Positions 1 through 6,519 of a DNA stretch of 10,428 nt are shown here, one piece after another. The position numbers were made by a program, and so were the translations under genes. Location: contig JASFME010000065.1 in NCBI GenBank assembly GCA_050117725.1, positions 1 through 10,428 of the forward strand, read 5' to 3'. Position 1 is the first letter of the stretch. Each line of letters starts with the position of its first letter. This stretch comes from JASFJH01 sp050117725 (GTDB lineage Bacteria > Pseudomonadota > Gammaproteobacteria > AKS1). The notes under the pieces were generated by a model. That model made no database searches. It saw only the letters and a program-made list of their open reading frames with translations, and was not told the DNA's origin.

Positions 1-231
1 TGCACCAACATTTCCTGTATGTTAATGGGATCAGACACGATTGTTGATCATCTTGAGAGAAAGCTTGGTATCAAGATGGGCGGGACAACCCCGGATGGCA
101 AGTTCACGATGAAGGTGGAAGAGGAATGCCTTGCGGCCTGTGCAGGCGGGCCGATGCTGGCAATTAACGGGCACTATTATGAAAAACTCACGCCCGAACG
201 ACTTGACGAGATTCTCGCGAATCTCGACTGA
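1..231 (+). CDS. nuoE: NADH-quinone oxidoreductase subunit E (NuoE), C-terminal part, 5' end outside window
   Basis: NuoE is the small 2Fe-2S (N1a) subunit of the NADH-oxidising module of complex I, paired with NuoF on the cytoplasmic side of the membrane. The frame is open from the first base, so the visible 76 residues are the C-terminal half of a thioredoxin-like protein that usually has about 160-175 residues. All four cluster ligands of the family can be seen: a C-x4-C pair at visible residues 1 and 6, and a C-x3-C pair (CLAAC) at residues 43 and 47, followed by the typical AGGPM segment. An ATG at base 19 lies inside the protein and is not a start, because it would delete the first cysteine pair. 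The gene ends with TGA and is followed 51 bases later by nuoF. Identification is firm from the cysteine spacing and the neighbouring genes; the missing N-terminal half cannot be assessed. Confidence 0.97.
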   Translation, partial: CTNISCMLMGSDTIVDHLERKLGIKMGGTTPDGKFTMKVEEECLAACAGGPMLAINGHYYEKLTPERLDEILANLD

Positions 232-245
232 ATAAAATAATAAGG

Positions 246-268
246 CTTCCCGTTTATGTAAAGGGAGG
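246..268 (+). promoter_or_regulatory. Weak hairpin overlapping the nuoF ribosome-binding region
   Basis: In the 51-base spacer between nuoE and nuoF, CTTCCC (246-251) can pair with GGGAGG (263-268), giving six base pairs including one G-U, around an 11-base loop. The 3' arm lies in the purine-rich stretch (261-280) that serves as the nuoF ribosome-binding region. A second Shine-Dalgarno-like GGAG at 270-273, nine bases before the ATG, stays outside the stem. The fold could tune nuoF translation, or it may be a chance pairing. No T-run follows, so it is not a rho-independent terminator. Regulatory function is inference only. Confidence 0.2.
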
Positions 269-282
269 TGGAGTGAGGAGTC

Positions 283-1575
283 ATGGCAAACCAGGTTTGC
301 TTTACGACATTGCAGTTCGACGAGCCGTGGACACTTGAGAATTATCTCAAGGTCGGTGGTTACGAGGCCCTGAAAAAGGTGCTGGTCGGCAAGATGAGCC
401 AGGAAGACGTGATCGAAACCGTCAAGGCCTCGGCCTTGCGTGGTCGCGGTGGTGCGGGTTTTTTGACCGGTCTGAAGTGGAGCTTCATGCCGCGCACTGC
501 GCCGGGCGACAAGTACATCGTGTGTAATTCCGATGAAAGCGAACCGGGTACCTGCAAGGACCGCGATATCCTGCGTTATAACCCGCATGCCATCATCGAG
601 GGCATGATCATCGCCGGTTATGCGACGGGTGCCGCGGCCGGCTATAACTATCTGCGAGGCGAATTCCATCACGAACCGTTCGAGCGTTTCGAGGCAGCCC
701 TGAAAGAGGCCTACGAGGCCGGTTATCTCGGCAAAAATATTCTCGGCTCCGGTTTTGACTACGACCTGTATACCCACCTCGGTGCCGGCGCCTACATCTG
801 CGGTGAAGAGACCGCCTTGCTCGAATCACTCGAGGGCAAGAAGGGGCAGCCACGCTTCAAGCCGCCGTTCCCGGCCAATTTCGGTCTGTATGGCAAGCCG
901 ACCACGATTAACAATACTGAAACGCTTGCCTCGGTCCCGGCGATTATCCGTAACGGTGCCGACTGGTTCCTGAACCTGGGCAAGCCGAACAATGGCGGTG
1001 AAAAGCTGTTCAGTATGTCCGGTCATGTGAATAACCCCGGCAATTTCGAGGTCCCGATGGGCACACCGTTCCGGGAACTGCTGGAAATGGCCGGCGGCAT
1101 GCGTGACGGTAACAAGATCAAGGCCGTGATCCCGGGTGGTTCGTCCATGCCGGTTTTGCCGGGTGACGTGATGATGGAAACGGACATGGATTACGACTCG
1201 ATCCAGGCAGCCGGTTCCTATCTTGGCTCAGGTGCCGTAATCGTTATGGATGAGACGACCTGCATGGTCCGGGCACTGATGCGCCTGTCACGCTTCTATT
1301 ATATGGAGTCGTGTGGCCAGTGTACGCCATGCCGTGAGGGTACCGGCTGGCTGTACCGCATCCTGCAACGCATCGAAAACGGCGCGGGCCGCATGGAAGA
1401 TCTGGATACACTGGAAGCGGCAAGTTCGCAAATAGCCGGGCACACGATTTGTGCCTTTGGCGAAGCCGCATCATGGCCGGTGCAGAGTTTCATCAAGCAT
1501 TTCCGCGAAGAATTCGAGTACCACATCAAGCACAAATGCTGCATGGTCGGTGACAAGAAGGGGGCTGCGGCATGA
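283..1575 (+). CDS. nuoF: NADH-quinone oxidoreductase subunit F (NuoF), NADH- and FMN-binding
   Basis: NuoF is the entry point of complex I: it binds NADH, passes a hydride to FMN and then sends electrons through the 4Fe-4S cluster N3 into NuoG. The 430-residue protein has the usual family length. The glycine-rich nucleotide/flavin segment GRGGAGF is at residues 54-60, the second conserved segment GAGAYICGEETALLESLEG at about 167-185, and a SLBB-type ubiquitin-like fold is expected around 245-330. The N3 ligands are the CGQCTPC motif (C344, C347, C350) within ESCGQCTPCREGTGW, plus C390 in HTICAFGEA. The chosen ATG is preceded by the purine-rich stretch 261-280, with GGAG at 270-273 at good spacing. 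The stop codon lies inside a four-base ATGA overlap with nuoG, suggesting translational coupling. The C-terminus ends in a KCC-containing, lysine- and alanine-rich tail. No sign of damage. Confidence 0.98.
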   Translation: MANQVCFTTLQFDEPWTLENYLKVGGYEALKKVLVGKMSQEDVIETVKASALRGRGGAGFLTGLKWSFMPRTAPGDKYIVCNSDESEPGTCKDRDILRYNPHAIIEGMIIAGYATGAAAGYNYLRGEFHHEPFERFEAALKEAYEAGYLGKNILGSGFDYDLYTHLGAGAYICGEETALLESLEGKKGQPRFKPPFPANFGLYGKPTTINNTETLASVPAIIRNGADWFLNLGKPNNGGEKLFSMSGHVNNPGNFEVPMGTPFRELLEMAGGMRDGNKIKAVIPGGSSMPVLPGDVMMETDMDYDSIQAAGSYLGSGAVIVMDETTCMVRALMRLSRFYYMESCGQCTPCREGTGWLYRILQRIENGAGRMEDLDTLEAASSQIAGHTICAFGEAASWPVQSFIKHFREEFEYHIKHKCCMVGDKKGAAA

Positions 1576-3929
1576 GCGCCAAACCTGATACGAATGCCGA
1601 CATGGTTACCATAGAGATCGACGGTGTCGAGATGCAGGCCCCGAAGGGCGCCATGATCATCGAGGCCGCCGACGATGCGAATATCTACATTCCACGTTTC
1701 TGCTATCACAAGAAACTGCCGATCGCAGCGAACTGCCGTATGTGTCTCGTACAGGTCGAGAATGTGCCCAAGCCGTTACCGGCCTGTGCCACACCTGTTA
1801 ACGACGGCATGAAAGTCTTTACACGCTCTGAATTCGCGCGACGTGCGCAAAAGGGCGTTATGGAATTCCTGCTTATCAACCATCCATTGGACTGCCCGAT
1901 CTGTGACCAGGGTGGTGAATGCGAACTGCAGGATATCGCCATGGGTTATGGCAGCGATGTGTCGCGTTACAGTGAACAGAAACGTGTCGTCGCCGACAAG
2001 AATATCGGCCCGCTTATAGAAACCGAGATGACGCGCTGTATTCATTGCACGCGTTGCATCCGTACAATCGAACTGGTCGGTGGTGAACCTGAACTCGGCG
2101 GAATGGGACGAGGTGACCGTCTCACCATCGGTACCTACATCGAGCGCAGCATCGATTCGGAAATGTCGGGCAACGTCATTGATGTCTGCCCGGTCGGCGC
2201 CCTGACGGCAAAGCCTTCACGCTTCGGCGCGCGAGCCTGGGAATTACGTGCGCATGACGGCTTGTCAGCACATGACTGCATCGGTTCCAATACCGAGATC
2301 CATACCTGGCAGGGCAAGATCATGCGTACGGTGCCTGCCGAAAACGAAGCCATTAACGAGGTCTGGCTTTCGGATCGCGATCGTTATGCCTACGAAGGCA
2401 TCAACAGTTCTGATCGGCTCGAGACGCCGATGATCAAACGTAACGGCGAATGGACCACGGTTGACTGGAGCGAGGCGCTCGATGCGGTTGCCGATGGCCT
2501 GCGTGCCGCCAATGGTTCCATTGGTGCGCTCATGTCGCCATCTTCAACGGTTGAAGAAGCCTGGCTGATGCAACAGCTCGTACGTGGCCTGGGCAGTAAC
2601 AATATCGATCATCGCCTGCGGCAGCAGGATTTTTCTGCAGACAGTCATGATCCCGTGGCCCCGGTACTTGGTCGCGGGATCGAGGATCTCGAACACATCG
2701 ATGCATGCTTGCTGATTGGCAGTCACATCAGCAAGGACCAGCCGATTGCCGCGCATCGCCTGCGCAAGGCTGCGAACAGTGGCGCCCGGATCATGATGGT
2801 CAGCGGTGCCGACTACACCCCGAATTACCCGCTTGCCGCGAATATCATTACCAGCCCTGCGAACCTCGTCGGTGAACTTGCTGCGGTGGCCAAGGCGCTG
2901 CTGGAAATTACCCGCGAGGCCGAGCCACAAGGACTGGCAGGCTTGCTCGATGGCGTAGAGGTGAATGACACGCATCGTGCGATCGCCGACAGGCTTAAGC
3001 TGGGCACGAATGCGATAGTAGTGATCGGCATGCAGGCCATGGCGCATCCGCAGTACGCGATGTTGCGCCAGCTGGCCAGCCAGATTGCCGGTTCGGCGGA
3101 TGCCGGCTTTGGCTTCCTCACGCAGGGCGCCAATGCGGTCGGTATGAGTCTCGCCGGGGCCTTGCCGCACCAGGGTGCCGGTCTGAATGCCATGCAAATG
3201 CTCAGCACGCCGCAACAAGCCTACGTGTTGTTCGGTATCGAGCCGGAGCGCGACTGTGCCGATCCGCTGACAGCCCGCAAGGCCCTGGACGATGCCGACT
3301 TCGTCACCGTCATGACCCCGTTTGTCACTGACGAGATGCGTGCCTATGCAACGGTCCTGTTGCCGGTGGCACCGTACAGTGAAACCTCGGGTACGTTTGT
3401 GAACGCCGCAGGCACCTGGCAGAGCTTTGCCGGCAGCGCCAGGCCGGTCGGTGAAACCCGTCCCGGCTGGAAGGTGCTGCGGGTACTCGGTAACAGCTGT
3501 GAACTGGACGGCTTTGACCAGTTGTCGTCGGAGGAAGTGTTGCAGGACGCACGCAATGCGATCGGCGATGTCACCCACGATACGCGTGTCGACTGGCAGC
3601 AGCCAACCACTGTCGCGACTGAAACCGGCATCACGCGCATCAGCGATATGCCCAGCTACGGTATTGATGCCGTTGTACGCCGTGCCACGGCCCTGCAACA
3701 CACAACACATGCGGCACGCGAAACAGCGCGCATGAACGCGGCGACTATTGCCCGGCTCGGGCTGGCCGACAGCAAGCGGGTGCTGGTGTGCGAGGGTGAC
3801 GAGTGCGCCTCGCTCGAACTCGAATGTGATGAATCAGTCCCGGATAGCTGTGTGGCGCTTGATGCCACAACAGAGGCGGCGGCAAAACTCGGGGCCGCGT
3901 ATAACAATGTCACGGTTGAACAGGACTGA
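1572..3929 (+). CDS. nuoG: NADH-quinone oxidoreductase subunit G (NuoG), iron-sulfur subunit without N7 ligands
   Basis: NuoG is the largest peripheral-arm subunit (785 residues here) and carries the Fe-S chain that takes electrons from NuoF toward NuoI. The N-terminal 2Fe-2S ferredoxin domain has C44, C55, C58 and C72 (N1b). The next domain holds N5, with H104, C108, C111 and C117 in NHPLDCPICDQGGEC. N4 uses C156, C159, C162 and C206 in TRCIHCTRC and DVCPVGAL. From about residue 225 to 690 the protein has the molybdopterin-oxidoreductase-like fold, which holds no molybdenum in complex I. At its start, where E. coli NuoG has the C-x2-C-x3-C part of the N7 site, only a single cysteine (C236) is present, so N7 should be absent. 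The C-terminal domain has four cysteines at 740, 745, 752 and 760. The ATG overlaps the nuoF stop, and a GAAGGGG stretch at 1557-1563 is a good ribosome-binding site. The frame is intact. Confidence 0.97.
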   Translation: MSAKPDTNADMVTIEIDGVEMQAPKGAMIIEAADDANIYIPRFCYHKKLPIAANCRMCLVQVENVPKPLPACATPVNDGMKVFTRSEFARRAQKGVMEFLLINHPLDCPICDQGGECELQDIAMGYGSDVSRYSEQKRVVADKNIGPLIETEMTRCIHCTRCIRTIELVGGEPELGGMGRGDRLTIGTYIERSIDSEMSGNVIDVCPVGALTAKPSRFGARAWELRAHDGLSAHDCIGSNTEIHTWQGKIMRTVPAENEAINEVWLSDRDRYAYEGINSSDRLETPMIKRNGEWTTVDWSEALDAVADGLRAANGSIGALMSPSSTVEEAWLMQQLVRGLGSNNIDHRLRQQDFSADSHDPVAPVLGRGIEDLEHIDACLLIGSHISKDQPIAAHRLRKAANSGARIMMVSGADYTPNYPLAANIITSPANLVGELAAVAKALLEITREAEPQGLAGLLDGVEVNDTHRAIADRLKLGTNAIVVIGMQAMAHPQYAMLRQLASQIAGSADAGFGFLTQGANAVGMSLAGALPHQGAGLNAMQMLSTPQQAYVLFGIEPERDCADPLTARKALDDADFVTVMTPFVTDEMRAYATVLLPVAPYSETSGTFVNAAGTWQSFAGSARPVGETRPGWKVLRVLGNSCELDGFDQLSSEEVLQDARNAIGDVTHDTRVDWQQPTTVATETGITRISDMPSYGIDAVVRRATALQHTTHAARETARMNAATIARLGLADSKRVLVCEGDECASLELECDESVPDSCVALDATTEAAAKLGAAYNNVTVEQD

Positions 3930-3932
3930 GCC

Positions 3933-5021
3933 ATGATCGAGTTCCTTACCGAAAGCTGGAATGTTATCTGGAACTGGTTCCCTCCCGTGGCACAGACAGT
4001 GTTGTTTGTCCTTGCCAAGATCGTCATCGTTATGGTGCCACTCATGTTGTCAGTTGCGTACCTGACCCTGGCGGAACGCAAGGTGATTGGCTTTATGCAG
4101 GTGCGTATCGGGCCAAATCGCGTGGGCTGGAAGGGTTGTCTGCAGCCGATTGCCGATGCACTCAAGCTCATGTTCAAGGAAATCATTATTCCGAGCGGTG
4201 CCAACAAGTTCCTGTTCCTCGTGGCACCGATTATATCGCTCGGCACGGCGCTGGCGGCCTGGGCCGTGATTCCGTTCGGGGCAGGGCTGGGCATTACCGA
4301 TGTCGATGCCGGCCTGCTGTATATCCTCGCGATCACCTCGGTGGGTGTGTACGGTGTGATCATCGCCGGCTGGGCCTCGAATTCGAAATATGCCTTCCTC
4401 GGGGCGTTACGTTCCTCGGCCCAGATCGTGTCGTATGAAATCGCGATGGGCTTTGCGCTGGTCGGTGTGCTGATGGCGGCCGGCAGCCTGAACCTGCGCG
4501 AAATCGTCGAGGCACAACAGGGCAGTATCCTGCACTGGTACTGGTTGCCACTGCTGCCGCTGTTTGTCGTGTACTTTATCTCAGGTGTGGCGGAAACCAA
4601 CCGTGCACCGTTCGATGTCGCCGAAGGCGAGTCGGAAATTGTAGCCGGCTTCCATGTCGAGTATTCCGGTATGGCCTTCGCCGTGTTCTTCCTCGCCGAG
4701 TACGCCAACATGATCCTGATCGCGGCGCTGGCCACGGTCATGTTCCTCGGTGGCTGGTTAACGCCTTTGCAGGGCATTGTGCCGGATAGCACATATAACG
4801 TGCCGCTTATCGGGGCATTGCTGGGTAGTGGTCTGCACTGGTTCATCATCAAGATGAGTTTCTTCCTGCTGCTGTACCTGTGGTTCCGTGCGACGTTCCC
4901 GCGTTACCGCTATGACCAGATCATGCGTTTGGGCTGGAAGGTATTCATTCCGATTACGATTGTCTGGTTACTTGTGCTCGGTGTTGCCATCCTGTGCAAG
5001 GTCGGCCCCTGGTTTAGCTAA
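3933..5021 (+). CDS. nuoH: NADH-quinone oxidoreductase subunit H (NuoH), quinone-site membrane subunit
   Basis: NuoH (ND1 homologue) is the inner-membrane subunit that docks the peripheral arm and forms part of the quinone-binding chamber and the proton path leading from it. The 362-residue protein is of normal length and has about eight hydrophobic segments. Both family signatures are present: AERKVIGFMQVRIGPNRVG at residues 47-65, and the acidic loop AETNRAPFDVAEGESEIVAG starting at residue 220, followed by FHVEYSG. The acidic residues of that loop (E221, D228, E231, E233, E235, E243) are those that couple quinone reduction to proton movement in the family. It begins three bases after the nuoG stop, with AGGA at 3922-3925 seven bases before the ATG, so its ribosome-binding site lies inside the nuoG coding end. 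The order nuoG-nuoH-nuoI is canonical. Confidence 0.98.
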   Translation: MIEFLTESWNVIWNWFPPVAQTVLFVLAKIVIVMVPLMLSVAYLTLAERKVIGFMQVRIGPNRVGWKGCLQPIADALKLMFKEIIIPSGANKFLFLVAPIISLGTALAAWAVIPFGAGLGITDVDAGLLYILAITSVGVYGVIIAGWASNSKYAFLGALRSSAQIVSYEIAMGFALVGVLMAAGSLNLREIVEAQQGSILHWYWLPLLPLFVVYFISGVAETNRAPFDVAEGESEIVAGFHVEYSGMAFAVFFLAEYANMILIAALATVMFLGGWLTPLQGIVPDSTYNVPLIGALLGSGLHWFIIKMSFFLLLYLWFRATFPRYRYDQIMRLGWKVFIPITIVWLLVLGVAILCKVGPWFS

Positions 5022-5027
5022 GAGGTG
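5021..5027 (+). promoter_or_regulatory. Ribosome-binding site that decides the nuoI start
   Basis: The bases AGAGGTG directly after the nuoH stop form a Shine-Dalgarno sequence. The GAGGT core (5022-5026) is seven bases before the ATG at 5034, which is normal spacing. It overlaps the GTG at 5025 and lies too close to the ATG at 5028, arguing against those two in-frame candidates. The first A of the site is also the last base of the nuoH stop, so termination and re-initiation are adjacent. Confidence 0.7.
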
Positions 5028-5033
5028 ATGAGC

Positions 5034-5525
5034 ATGATTGAAAATATGAAAAACATGTTCAAAAGCCTGTTCCTGCTGGAACTGGTGAAAGGTATGCGCC
5101 TCACCGGCCGCTACCTGTTCGCGCGCAAGTTCACGCTGTATTACCCGGAAGAAAAGACGCCGCAGTCGCCACGCTTCCGTGGTTTGCATGCGCAACGTCG
5201 TTACCCGAACGGTGAAGAGCGCTGTATTGCCTGCAAACTGTGCGAGGCTGTATGTCCGGCGCTGGCGATCACGATCGAGTCGCAGGAGCGTGAGGACGGC
5301 ACGCGTCGCACCAAACGCTATGACATCGACCTGTTCAAGTGTATTTACTGCGGCTTTTGTGAAGAGGCTTGCCCGGTAGACGCCATTGTCGAAACCCGCG
5401 TGCTCGAATACCACTTCGAGAACCGCGAAGACAGCATCATGACCAAGGAAAAACTGTTGCGTAACGGCGACCTGAATGAAGATCAACTCGCGCGCGATCG
5501 TGCTGCCGATGCAGCCTATCGTTAG
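5034..5525 (+). CDS. nuoI: NADH-quinone oxidoreductase subunit I (NuoI), 2x[4Fe-4S] ferredoxin-like
   Basis: NuoI carries the tandem 4Fe-4S clusters N6a and N6b, which relay electrons from NuoG toward the terminal cluster N2 next to the quinone site. With the start at 5034 the protein has 163 residues, the usual length for the proteobacterial form. Two ferredoxin motifs of the type C-x2-C-x2-C-x3-C-P are complete: C64, C67, C70, C74 and C103, C106, C109, C113. The N-terminal stretch (about 1-35) is amphipathic and basic, as expected for the part that lies on the membrane against NuoH, and FTLYYPEEKTPQSPRFRG (33-50) is typical of the family. The start was chosen from the Shine-Dalgarno spacing; GTG 5025 and ATG 5028 are in frame, would add three or two residues, and are less well placed. 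It sits 12 bases after nuoH and 27 bases before nuoJ. Confidence 0.97.
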   Translation: MIENMKNMFKSLFLLELVKGMRLTGRYLFARKFTLYYPEEKTPQSPRFRGLHAQRRYPNGEERCIACKLCEAVCPALAITIESQEREDGTRRTKRYDIDLFKCIYCGFCEEACPVDAIVETRVLEYHFENREDSIMTKEKLLRNGDLNEDQLARDRAADAAYR

Positions 5526-5552
5526 GACCAGACAGGATTAATTGAGCTGATT

Positions 5553-6182
5553 ATGAGCTTTGAACAGTTACTTTTTTATGTCTTTGCCGCAACACTCGTG
5601 TTTGCTGCCGGTATGGTGATAACTGCGCGCAACCCGGTGCATGCGGTATTGTTCCTGATCCTCGCGTTTTTCAGTAGCTCGGCCCTGTGGTTGTTGATGG
5701 AGGCCGAGTTCCTCGCCATTACCCTGGTGCTCGTGTATGTCGGCGCGGTTATGGTGCTGTTCGTCTTCGTTGTCATGATGCTCGATATTGATCTTGCACG
5801 TATGCGTGAAGGCTTTGCCCGTTACTTGCCCATTGCCGCTATTGTCGGTGCGATTATCGCCGTGGAAATGATTCTTGTCGTTGGCCCGGATAACTTTGGC
5901 CTGGACAGCTATAGCGGACCTGCGAGACACGCCGCTGATTACAGCAACACCAAGGAACTGGGTGGCGTGTTGTATACCGATTATGTTTATCCGTTCGAGA
6001 TCGCCTCGGCGATCCTGTTGATTGCAATCGTGGCGGCAATTGCCCTGACCCTGCGCCGTCGAGCGGGCACGCGCCACCAGGTAGTGGGCGAGCAGGTGGT
6101 TGTGAAAAGCAGCGATCGCCTGACTATCGTGAAAATGGATGCCGAGCCTGACAAGGCACAGAACAGCGGGGGCGCAGAATAA
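5553..6182 (+). CDS. nuoJ: NADH-quinone oxidoreductase subunit J (NuoJ), membrane arm
   Basis: NuoJ (ND6 homologue) is a membrane subunit between NuoH and NuoK that links the quinone chamber to the proton-pumping arm. The 209-residue protein has about five hydrophobic segments: roughly 5-24, 29-48, 54-77, 92-110 and 147-167. The third contains LVYVGAVMVLFVFVVMML (60-77), the conserved segment whose helix bulges in known structures near the Tyr/Gly (Y62, G64). The first two segments flank the conserved ARNPVHAVLFLIL. After the last helix there is a hydrophilic cytoplasmic-type tail of about 40 residues rich in charged residues. The Shine-Dalgarno before the ATG is weak (AGGA at 5534-5537 is far away), so translation may depend on ribosomes arriving from nuoI. 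The stop shares one base with the nuoK start. Confidence 0.96.
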   Translation: MSFEQLLFYVFAATLVFAAGMVITARNPVHAVLFLILAFFSSSALWLLMEAEFLAITLVLVYVGAVMVLFVFVVMMLDIDLARMREGFARYLPIAAIVGAIIAVEMILVVGPDNFGLDSYSGPARHAADYSNTKELGGVLYTDYVYPFEIASAILLIAIVAAIALTLRRRAGTRHQVVGEQVVVKSSDRLTIVKMDAEPDKAQNSGGAE

Positions 6183-6487
6183 TGATTCCACTGTCGAATT
6201 ACCTGGTGCTTGGTGCCGTGTTGTTCTGTCTGAGCGTGGCCGGGATATTTATCAATCGCAAGAACCTGATCGTGTTGCTTATGTCGATCGAGTTGATGTT
6301 GCTTGCGGTCAATATGAATTTCATCGCGTTTTCACATTACCTGGGAGATACCGCCGGCCAGGTATTTGTGTTTTTTATCCTGACCGTGGCGGCGGCAGAG
6401 GCGGCGATTGGTCTTGCCATCCTCGTCGTGTTGTTCCGTAATCGCCGCAGCATCAATGTTGATGATGTCAGCGACATGAAAGGCTAG
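6182..6487 (+). CDS. nuoK: NADH-quinone oxidoreductase subunit K (NuoK), membrane arm
   Basis: NuoK (ND4L homologue) is a small three-helix membrane subunit in the proton path between NuoJ and NuoN. The length, 101 residues, is exactly typical. The two buried membrane glutamates needed for proton transfer in the family are present: E37 in LLMSIELMLLAVN and E73 in AAEAAIGLAI, corresponding to E36 and E72 of E. coli. The conserved FINRKNLI loop (23-30) precedes the second helix, and the third helix ends in LFRNRRSINVDD. The ATG overlaps the nuoJ stop by one base in a TAATG arrangement, a common sign of translational coupling, and no independent strong ribosome-binding site is needed. The gene is followed by a 32-base spacer before nuoL. 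Confidence 0.98.
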   Translation: MIPLSNYLVLGAVLFCLSVAGIFINRKNLIVLLMSIELMLLAVNMNFIAFSHYLGDTAGQVFVFFILTVAAAEAAIGLAILVVLFRNRRSINVDDVSDMKG

Positions 6488-6519
6488 ACAATAAAGAGAA
6501 TAAACAAAGAGTTGCATGT

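Noticed and set aside
2544..3710. Antisense open frame (388 codons) opposite nuoG
   Set aside because: Low-complexity His/Arg/Gly composition with no domain, fully inside nuoG whose sense frame is a clear family match.
4136..4438. Sense-strand alternative frame inside nuoH (100 codons)
   Set aside because: It overlaps the conserved core of nuoH in another frame and shows no family features.
3656..4852. Antisense open frame (398 codons) across the nuoG-nuoH junction
   Set aside because: It spans two well-supported sense genes, and its Ser/Thr/Ala-rich product has no recognisable feature. A codon-bias shadow.
6139..6441. Sense-strand alternative frame across nuoJ-nuoK (100 codons)
   Set aside because: It conflicts with nuoK, which has both essential glutamates and the exact family length.
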